Made by a program: the position numbers and the translations under genes
NCBI GenBank assembly: GCA_900073065.1
Contig: FJOG01000003.1
Span: forward strand, 667,108-731,107
Direction: 5' to 3'
Origin: Phialocephala subalpina
Lineage: Eukaryota > Ascomycota > Leotiomycetes > Helotiales > Mollisiaceae
Length of the DNA stretch: 64,000 nucleotides
Shown here: one piece after another, positions 56,012 to 64,000 of the stretch
Layout: the number at the start of each line of letters is the position of its first letter
How positions within the stretch are numbered: the first letter of the stretch is position 1
The notes under the pieces: generated by a model
What the model was told of the DNA's origin: nothing
Database searches by the model: none
What the model saw: only the letters and a program-made list of their open reading frames with translations

Positions 56012-58162
56012 TACCCAAATGTTGCTCTTTTGCAGGACTGAAAACATGCAGGAATTGCTGGGGCTATTAAGTTTTGATCATTCATGCTGAAGCCGGCGGA
56101 GGAACGGAGCACTTTGAAAAGTTACCGGCATTGGGCTACTCTGCTTTCTGTCAGCCGTGTGCCAGCGTTTGGCGTTGATCATACAGTAGAGACAGCTAGC
56201 GATACATCGCCTCGATGATTTGCAAATGAAACATAAAACCCCATTTTCGCCTCAAAACTTGAAAACTGGTACTGTGAATGGAGAACAATCAAAGTGACAT
56301 GGTGCTGCCAAGCGGCAAAGAAGGATCGACTCGATCTTCGTAAAGTAAGCTATGAATATTGGGCATCGTGCAAAAAAATCGGCCATCACTTGTGGAGGTA
56401 GCGGATCATGGTTCATGCTGAGATCAGACATATGACGATGCATTTCTCCCACTTCACAGACTTCTGGCTCAATGCTTGTCTTTAAGTTGCAAAGGTTCAT
56501 TGTTGTAGAGGGAGTTTGCATGCAACTTGCAGGGTTTGTGGTCCTTTGAAGTTCATTGCTTAAGTTACGTTCTTTGTCCACTCTTGAAGATAACTTAGTT
56601 AGATCATTCAGACATCAAGCGTGACGAGGTCTCGTCATCACTCAAGCGAATTGCAATGCGCCCGAGGATCCTCCGGTGACTTCTAATATCTTCCAGACCC
56701 GATGCGCATCAACTTCCTCAGTAAGGTAATACAGCTTCAGTTCTCTGCACTTCTTGTGAAAGGATTTAGCCTTCCTCGATAAGATCTTCAATTGTGTGCA
56801 ATAAGTGTTGCTCTTACAGTTCCGTCTGAACATACGAGGTGGTGAGAAAGAAAAAAAATGGCATTTTCACCAAAAGCTTCTATTAGAGTACAATCAGAAA
56901 TAATTCAGATTGTATCAAAGCTGGGGCTTGTCGGCGCGTCAAATATATTTTAGCTTCACGAGAAGAATGATTATTACAGAAGTTGTCTAATGCCATTATT
57001 GGACCTTCATCATCTCTCAATATGGATTAAAATGTATCAAAATGATGTCTGGTTTTGAGGAAGAAAGAAAGTTCCAGGGCATGTTTGCACAAAATAGTAG
57101 GTACCATTTGTGCCTTAAAAAAAGCTGTAGAACTCCGCGGTAGAAGCAAGATGCCTTGCAAGATAGGCATCAGCAGGGGTAACAAGATGCATATATATGC
57201 CCTATCATTATCCGCCTTCCCCAGATTCAATCCACCTTAACCACTTCGACGATACAGACACACACTCACCATAGAATTCCACGTCCTCACTGGCCAGTTA
57301 TGAGTTACAGCCTACTCCTTCGTCTTCAACCTCTTCCCACGCACGGTGGCCCGACGCAAGACCAAGATGTATGGTGGGATGTCACTGACTTCAGTGTGGG
57401 TTGGACCTGGAGAGAGCTTGCCTCTTCGATCTCGAGTTGCCTGGGCGAGGCTCGCCCTACGCATCGTCCTTTCCCATCGGCTGGTCCTAGAACATCTCGG
57501 TGGTCAATCTCCATCTGGGCTCGTTGAGAGGGCATCTCTGCTATTTCTGACTCGCTGGACATGAATTACTCGCAACAACTAGGCTGGATCCTCGTGATAC
57601 ACTAGGTATTCATAGAATCTTGAGACTGATGCCGCAGAGAGGATGGAGGGACTACTTGATTGTTCACTATGGCGAAGTCCCAAGATCTTGAGAGAATGAT
57701 CAATTTCACTTGGCGAGTAAGACTGCAGGCACAATCAACTCGCTACTAAGGAAGGAGTGTTGGAGAGAACGAGCTTTGTATTCGAATAGTTACCGGTAGT
57801 AGTGGTGGACCGAAGATAGTGCAATCTCACAGAGCATGAACTCTTGTGACCCAGTATTGCTCCCTAATCTCAACCACAAATAAAATTAGACAGTGTGAAG
57901 CTTTGGACTTACAACAAGTTATCAATAAGTGAGAACATCAGCATCGCATCCCGGAATCCATCAAATCTCATAGCCACCGGGAGTTCCCTTCATCGGATCT
58001 GTGAGCAAAGTATAGTTGTTAATTCATATTACCTTCATTTTACTTCATTCCCGCGCAAGCAACGAACTGTCTATTTCCATCCAGTGTCAACACGCTGTTG
58101 TTGGTGAGGATGCCTAACAACGTATTGTTGCTGTTGTAGAACAGATACATTGTTGGAATGAA
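56012..58162. other. 2.1-kb region without recognised genes
   Basis: Short frames (up to 109 codons) on both strands with random-looking composition. No transposon ends or RNA genes were recognised. Confidence 0.35.
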
Positions 58163-58650
58163 CTACGTAATTTCAGTCTTAGTGCTGCGTGATAGAATCA
58201 TCGTCGATATTACATGGAATATTTTGACCTCCCAAAGTCCAAGTGACTCATGGACCCCCTTCTGATCGCCACATTCGAATACGTATTGGGTCGCAAGCTG
58301 GGAGTCGGACTGGCCGATAACGTAGCGAGTGCCGCAGCCCTCTCCAGAGCTGCTAGTGATACATTGCTTAATCATGATACTGGTCGAAGGTCATGATCAG
58401 CATGGGCATTAAATCAGTCGCATGGGACCGTGTCTCGTCAGTGAGGGCCTCGTCAGTATTACCGTATCCGACGGTGTAGCCGCTTTGGAGTACTGCGAGG
58501 TTAGCTTCGCCTTGGACAGGTCGGTCGAGGATGTCTTCGTGGAGAACGGTTGTGCATCCCATCCGAGGTGCAGGAGACCTGGATAATGAGGAAGGGCAAG
58601 GAAAACATGCGAAAGAAGGACAACATATTGCCTTAATCGATTGAGATGAT
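58163..58650 (-). pseudogene. Possible broken small secreted protein
   Basis: On the minus strand, MLSFFRMFSLPFLIIQ near 58635 reads as a signal peptide. A protein-like segment in another frame follows (GCTTVLHEDILDRPVQGEAN, SGYTVGYGNTDEALTDET). A third frame continues with CITSSSGEGCGTRYVIG and ATQYVFECGDQ. The pieces could be one cysteine-containing secreted protein of about 140 aa interrupted by frameshifts. Gaps between frames are too short for introns. Tentative. Confidence 0.25.
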
Positions 58651-58757
58651 GGCTTGGATCTTATGTCGATGTAAGTTTTCGAGACCATAGGGTACTTATG
58701 GTGATCCGTGGTGATAGAGAGAAACGTTGAAGTTGCAGTTGCTGTGAGTCTGGCCAT

Positions 58758-59156
58758 TTTTTCACACCGCTTGCTAGGCCTTGCTTATAACCTTACATTC
58801 GATCAGGGATGAACAGGGAGACGAACAAATTTCAATGCACGTATTTGAGCGACTAATACGAATCTAGCCATCGCGGGTCAATGAAAATTTCGCTTTAGGC
58901 GCGCAGGATGACAACTCATTGGGCTGTGAGGCGAAAAAGCTCGTTCGGATGACAAGTTGAACACAAAGTCATCCTTCGTAATCTGGTTGATGTCATTGAA
59001 GATACAGTTTCTGTATGATCTTCTGGAGACGGCTCGTTAGCGTACTATTCTATGCATCACTCGCCGCTTGACGAGAAGTTGAAACATCATCTGGGTGAGT
59101 TGAGAAACCACGTTCCTCTGCATGATTTGATCAAACATTATTAAGTTGTCATACAA
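58758..59156. other. Intergenic region
   Basis: 3' flank of the receptor gene. Nothing recognised. Confidence 0.4.
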
Positions 59157-60690
59157 TCAAGCAGCTCGTCCAATTCTATCATCTTCGAAGTGTGGCCGTT
59201 GCATCCACTCGTGCACCTTGCCATGATCCCGCCCGACGACTGCATCGAAGCCACCACCGCCCTCTGTACTGACTATATGTCTGCTCATAGCATCTACACT
59301 CAACTGGCCCTTCAGCTGGCTTTGCGACTGGGAGAACAAGGTATCCCTCGGGGATCGTACTTCGACATAGCTCGATTGCAGGGATCGGCTGATGCTAATA
59401 GGATTGTGCACTACCCTTGGTCCTCTTTGAGAGGTATTCAGTCTCGACAATTTGACTTCGTCGCTGTAACCAGCTTTTCGTGAGTTGTTTCGAGATGCGC
59501 GCTCCGTGGTATAGCGAGTGAACAGGATACTGAAGGCGGGGAGACAGGCGCAGATAATACCGATCCCTATTTCTGCGACGCTGTAGCGTGATGTATCAGC
59601 ATAAAATGATCTCTGAGATTCTGGGGCAAGAATCGTACCCAAGCAGGTTGAAGCGTACAAAAGATACTGTCTCGTCCGCGAAACTGTTTGGTTGAAAGAC
59701 GAGTATTAAGCGAATGATGCTTGCTGCAGTTGCAATTCCTCCTGCTCCGAGTAGGATTGATATTCGGAGCTTTTTCTTGAATGGAACCTGCAAGGACCAT
59801 ACTCTTAGCATTGTTAGTTGTGAGTCACCCAATCAGTTGAACTAACAATTGTACACCTACAGAGGAATGGGTAAGAGCAAGATGACCAGGTCCGTGGTCG
59901 CGCTCATAATTGTGTCTGTCCAAAAGAGCTCGGTTTGATTTACACATTCGGCGTGTATGTCAGGATTCCACAGTCCTTCGATTGGCGTGCACACCTTGAT
60001 CTTGATGATCATCACGGGGAAATAATATAGGAACATGAGGCCGATGAAGACGTGGATGAAAATTACGGACTTTCTGAACGGAGAAAATACCCGCGCGAAG
60101 ATGAGAAGCAGTGTTGTTTTGGTGAACCATGCGGTCGGGCCGTAAACGATGGTGTCTGCGTAAAGAGCCTGAGTGGACATGGTTAGAGGCGATGAAGCTG
60201 CAAAGTCCGCGATTTGACTTACTTGCTGGAAGCCCACCATATTATCCTTTGTAATTTCATACTGATGATTACCACCCCCATGGCGGCCCACTGCATATAC
60301 TTAGCATCAAACGATACACATATAGGAGGGTTGACCAACTGAAAAGCCCCGTCAAGAAGTATCCAGTGGCTAGTAGCTAGGTGTAACGCTTAGCTCACAG
60401 TCTTTCGTCGCCGGCGGACGTCTTACCCAAGCTATTATACAGAAATCTAGAGGCATCATCAGCAATTTGTTCTCACATCAGAGGACCGTGAAGAAATTAC
60501 AATCTTCCAAGACAAGCGTCTTCAAAATGTGCAGCTTGATGGCGATCCTTCCAACCACGAAGGGGACCATCATCGCGATCCCTAGTATGCCCGACACTAG
60601 ATTGATAGTATTCAACACGTCCACTGGGTGCTCGAAGTCTGGTATAACACCATCTGGAGGCGGAGCCGCTCCTTGTAGAAGATCGGACAT
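59157..60690 (-). CDS. Pth11/rhodopsin-like fungal integral membrane protein
   Basis: Seven exons (60690-60501, 60446-60427, 60376-60340, 60290-60223, 60168-59861, 59803-59639, 59580-59157) join in phase to 403 aa. The order of hydrophobic segments and the conserved positions match the fungal rhodopsin-like family: VGRIAIKLHILK, GRHGGGNHQYEI, ADTIVYGPTAWFTKTTLLLIFARVF, VCTPIEGLWNP, DLVILLLPIPLVWSLQVPFKKK and GVAEIGIGIICACLPAF. Seven TM helices are followed by a roughly 130-residue Ser-rich cytosolic tail. Relatives include Pth11-type surface-sensing receptors, but this one lacks a CFEM domain. Exon 2 is only 20 bp. Plasma-membrane sensor role inferred. Confidence 0.85.
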
Positions 60691-62324
60691 CGTGAGTCGA
60701 GCAGTGGTAGCGGCTCTTTCGTGGACAATCAGATATCAGCATCGCATTGCCGGGTGGTGGACACATATAGTTTGCTGGACGCTCCAGTTGATATAAACAT
60801 CAGATTGCAAGCTGCTACCGAAACAAGAGGCCCACATACCGTGCGGCAGACAAAGTATAAATCTTTGGGCGAACCGACTCCTATCAGAGTTTGGTGTCTC
60901 AAGAACATCATGGCATTACTCGGCACCATGCAACAAATACCTCCATTTTGAGTTCAAGGTAGAATCAGGCTAGAAGGCGTAGAAGAAGCATATACCAGGT
61001 GATTGGTGGCTTACTCGTCGAAGAGTAGTGTACGTAAGCATTGAGGCGAAAGATCTTTGAACGATGCGTTTACTTAGAGGTCGGTATTCTCTTCCCTAAG
61101 AACCGCTGGTCAGTCAAGAATTCAGTCTGAGAATTCAAAGATACAGCTACAAACAAGAACAGAAACATCTGGTGCTGTGAAGAATTGAAACATTGATTGT
61201 CGTAGCACATATCCACGTGATTGGGTCGTGTCCACCATCGTTCATGAGCTGTTCGTAGGAAGATGAGTCCTGAGTCAGAGGTAGTCCGTGGGAATTGACA
61301 CTTGGGGAAAGTTCAAGCTTATTTTGGGTCCATGTTGAGATCTGAGCTCTACTTGAGCTCCCCCATTTCTGATATCTGAAGTTCTTCAGAAATTCGATAG
61401 GATCAGCTTCACAACTTGTCGACAGACAACACGAATGAATACTAGTCTCTCGTAATACTTCCTCTTCGTATTCATTGTACCCCCTAGAAAGATAGCTTAT
61501 TGGAGCTTTTACGAGGTTCTCGAAAGCTAAAACTGATGCGAAACAAACCTCTACAACCCCTAAACTTAAACTTTAGGAAGTCTTCAGCGATTGTTTGGAA
61601 GCAGTGGAAGTATCCGTGTCGACCTTACTTGTTACCCGCCAAAGCCGCGAGCGTGAATACAATATTTGAACCTCCCCAGAGGTCTCCTTTGCGATGATTG
61701 TCGGGGAGAAAACTCAATATCCGATCCCTCCATCGTGATCAAGATGAAGTCCGACCGCAGGCCCAAACTCTGATAACATCTCGGGCCATGATTGGGGGGT
61801 TCAAGAAGGTTTTCCCGGCTTCAAACTTGCAAGCGAAAGCTTAGAGAATCATGTGATTTTTCACGACTTCGTAATCGCCCTCGAACGCATCGAGAATTGA
61901 TTGATAATATTGGTCTTGGGGAAAAGCTTGTCACTCGGAAAGGATCAAATAGTTCGGAACATGGCACCCAACCTCGCCGCTTGGGGAGTGATTGCAATTC
62001 AGGGAAGAAGATGCCACGATCACATCATGATCCCGCCTCGAAACTCGTTGCGAGTTTGTGAGAATGAGGCCCCTATTGCAACTAGTTTTCTAGATTGCGC
62101 TCAAAGGCTTCCTCCCATAGACAACATTCCAGATAGAGCACGTCTGCAGCACTACAAACAAGCAACCATAAGAAGACCTACACTGGAAGATAAGCATAAA
62201 CCTGATTTCTCTCCAGCTCCTCCTTAACACTTTGCAGGAACGCCTTCGCAACCTCAACCTCCCGCCCCAAAGCACCCATAACTTTCAAACCAATAGACCC
62301 CAGGCCTACCTGGAGATTAGTACC
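60691..62324. other. 1.6-kb region without recognised genes
   Basis: Upstream of the receptor. Frames at 61500-62227 (plus) are Arg/Pro-rich with no domain. Nothing convincing. Confidence 0.35.
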
Positions 62325-63010
62325 TTAATACCTGCCAACCTGTTTGAAGTACTCTCCCTTCGCCCAAGGACTAGTGAGGACATGAAATTGTTTCTCCACC
62401 ACATCCTCGAAGCCGATATCCTCCATCCAGCGTTTGTAGTGCTGTGCATTGGTCCACCGACGTCCGAACTTCTCCCCGCCTGCTACGACGATCTCGCTCC
62501 ATCTGTATAAAGCGGAGTTGGTGGGAGGGTCGCCGATGTACTTGAGTGGAAGGTGCCGTCGTGCATCTCGAGGTAGCCTCCGGGAGCTAGTGCCTTGAAG
62601 GCGTGTCGGAGTACGATTTTGGGATCTTTGAAGCAGGGAAGAAGAGCTTGGCCGTGGATCATGTCGAACTTGTTGGGGAAAGTCCACTCATCTTCTGCAT
62701 CAGCTACCTGGAAACGGCAACTCGGTGGTACACTTTGTGGTCAGCAAAAGGTCGTGAGTATTCTGGCAAATGCATACTCAATTGGTTGGATCGCGCTGAG
62801 ATCTGTTCCCAAAGCTTGGGCAGCGGTGTACTCGTTTGCTAAGAATAATTATCAGGACGTTATCAAAATCCGAAGAGGTTTACCATACCGAACTCGGTAG
62901 CCTATATTCCTGAACCTGATGGCATTAGCTCATCGTCCAACACTGGTCCATAAGCGAGTGACAGACCAGTCCCAACATCTAGCACATGAGCATCGAGGCT
63001 AAAGGTGCAA
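62325..63010 (-). pseudogene. LaeA-like SAM methyltransferase pseudogene
   Basis: The minus strand spells a class I methyltransferase of the LaeA-like type: HVLDVGTG, an intron, SGI then TAG where the family has Trp, then ATEFG. After a second intron comes LGTDLSAIQP; after a third, VPPSCRFQVADAEDEWTF, FDMIHGQALLPCF and LAPGGYLEMHDGTF. A 1-bp frameshift (about 62555) precedes KYIGDPPTNSALYRW and YKRWMEDIGFEDVVEKQF, ending at 62325. The glycine-rich SAM motif is recognisable, but the TAG and the frameshift prevent a full product. The N-terminus beyond about 63010 could not be traced. Confidence 0.75.
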
Positions 63011-64000
63011 AATGGAGATGCCTAGCAAACGTGATCTGCAATTCTTTGTGCTGGAAGTCTGCAAGTCGTCAGCTCCAGAATAACCATCAAGTGTTGATAA
63101 GTGCTGATGAGTGTTGGTCACTTGTTACCTACCCAGTCTTTCTTGCTCTTGCTGCTTCTTGTCAATCTTTTTCTCGCAAATGCGAATTGTTTGAACAGAC
63201 CTCGTCATTTGGTAATGGATACTCCATTAAGTCAGACAACATCCCTAAATTGCTTCAATCTACTCACTTCCCTTCTTAAATTCATGACACGGCCTCCCGG
63301 TCTTTTCAACGTCCGTTCCACTCGTCATGCGAGACTTGAACGCTGATACCACGTTAATCCCAGATTGGCTGATAGAGAGTACCTCTTCATTCTAAAGGTT
63401 TAAGTAAACTGGTATGATCAAAGTTGGAGGTGGTGTTTGGCACGTATGTATCGGGTTCCTCATCGATCTCAGGCAGTTGGGGAGAGCTGCCATTTCCCCA
63501 ACGTACGGACCCAGGTTTGGCGATAATTTCTTGAGACTCGCCGTCAACCTTTGAGCTTTCTTTCGGTTTCTCGTTTCTGGCCATGATCTGTGCTAATATG
63601 TATTTAAGAACCCGTCCAAGATAGATGAAGAATGAGAGAAGGGAGGCCAGAAATGGCACGTTTCACCACGGGAAGGTGCATCGGGTCATCCAGAAATAAC
63701 GAGAACAAGTTATTGAGAGCACGAATGATACAAATCGTCTGCAATCCTATCATTTTCATTTACCTGCAGGAGGGTAGTATCTCGTCGGAGTAGCGTCCTA
63801 AAATGGACGTTCGTGACCATGCCTTGCATCTGGCACTCCACTTTGAACTGCCGTGCGACCGAATGATGAGAAAAACGACGTGATCTGCGGTATTGATATT
63901 CTTTCCCCAAGTCATGAAGACGGAGATGAAAGAATGTACTGTACAGAAAAGTGTTAACAATGTTTGATACGCGGCCGCACTTGAAGGTCAGCGTTCCGGT
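63011..64000. other. Right-end region
   Basis: Upstream of the methyltransferase relic. A 65-codon minus frame from 63584 to 63387 (MARNEKPKESSKVDGESQE) is charged and protein-like and could be a separate small protein or first exon, but it cannot be joined to anything. The rest shows no coding signal. Confidence 0.3.

Noticed and set aside
1..64000. tRNA, rRNA or CRISPR arrays
   Set aside because: No cloverleaf, rRNA core sequence or regularly spaced repeats were recognised by eye; CRISPR is not expected in fungi. A tRNAscan run would be decisive for tRNAs.

Overview
The window is nuclear DNA from a filamentous ascomycete (Pezizomycotina). Genes carry short 44-171 bp GT-AG introns. Families include Zn2Cys6 regulators, Pth11/rhodopsin-like receptors, LaeA-like methyltransferases, 2EXR and HeLo-like proteins. 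A transposon-rich AT block shows the C-to-T/G-to-A signature of repeat-induced point mutation (RIP). I cannot name the genus; the class Leotiomycetes would fit but is a guess.

Layout. (1) 1-9.1 kb is an AT-rich transposon island. Inside it I can delimit one complete Ty3/gypsy LTR retrotransposon on the minus strand (102-8438): two 164-bp LTRs, a TTTTC target duplication, a poly-G polypurine tract, and ruined RT and integrase. (2) 9.9-22.2 kb looks like a decaying secondary-metabolite locus. It has an intact 14-TM DHA2 transporter and an intact Zn2Cys6 regulator. The enzymes beside them are all damaged: a 5'-truncated enoyl reductase, a P450 with an in-frame stop, and an O-methyltransferase reduced to its C-terminus. 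A LINE RNase H relic, a probable copia-type LTR relic and a TA-flanked MITE lie among them. (3) 23.4-31 kb holds a HeLo-like protein with five C-terminal VAF/GWS repeats, a GNAT acetyltransferase, a GPI-anchored secreted protein, a small cysteine-rich secreted protein, a TusA-DsrE fusion, and a tandem pair of small WLDA proteins, one broken. (4) 31-49 kb is mostly conserved: a hydantoinase/oxoprolinase-DUF917 fusion, DPH1, a CorA-like transporter and HMG-CoA lyase. A frameshifted metallo-beta-lactamase-fold gene, a coiled-coil gene with two stops and an orphan protein are interspersed. (5) 49-64 kb is lineage-specific and gene-poor: three consecutive minus-strand orphans of possibly common origin, a 2EXR protein with a shifted C-terminus, a seven-exon Pth11/rhodopsin-like receptor with a 20-bp micro-exon, and a LaeA-like methyltransferase pseudogene.

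Taken together, housekeeping genes (diphthamide, HMG-CoA lyase, Mg2+ transport) sit between two zones of active gene decay. The damage is mostly single in-frame stops, 1-bp frameshifts and end truncations. Exon boundaries were placed by eye from splice consensus, reading phase and family resemblance. No database search was possible.
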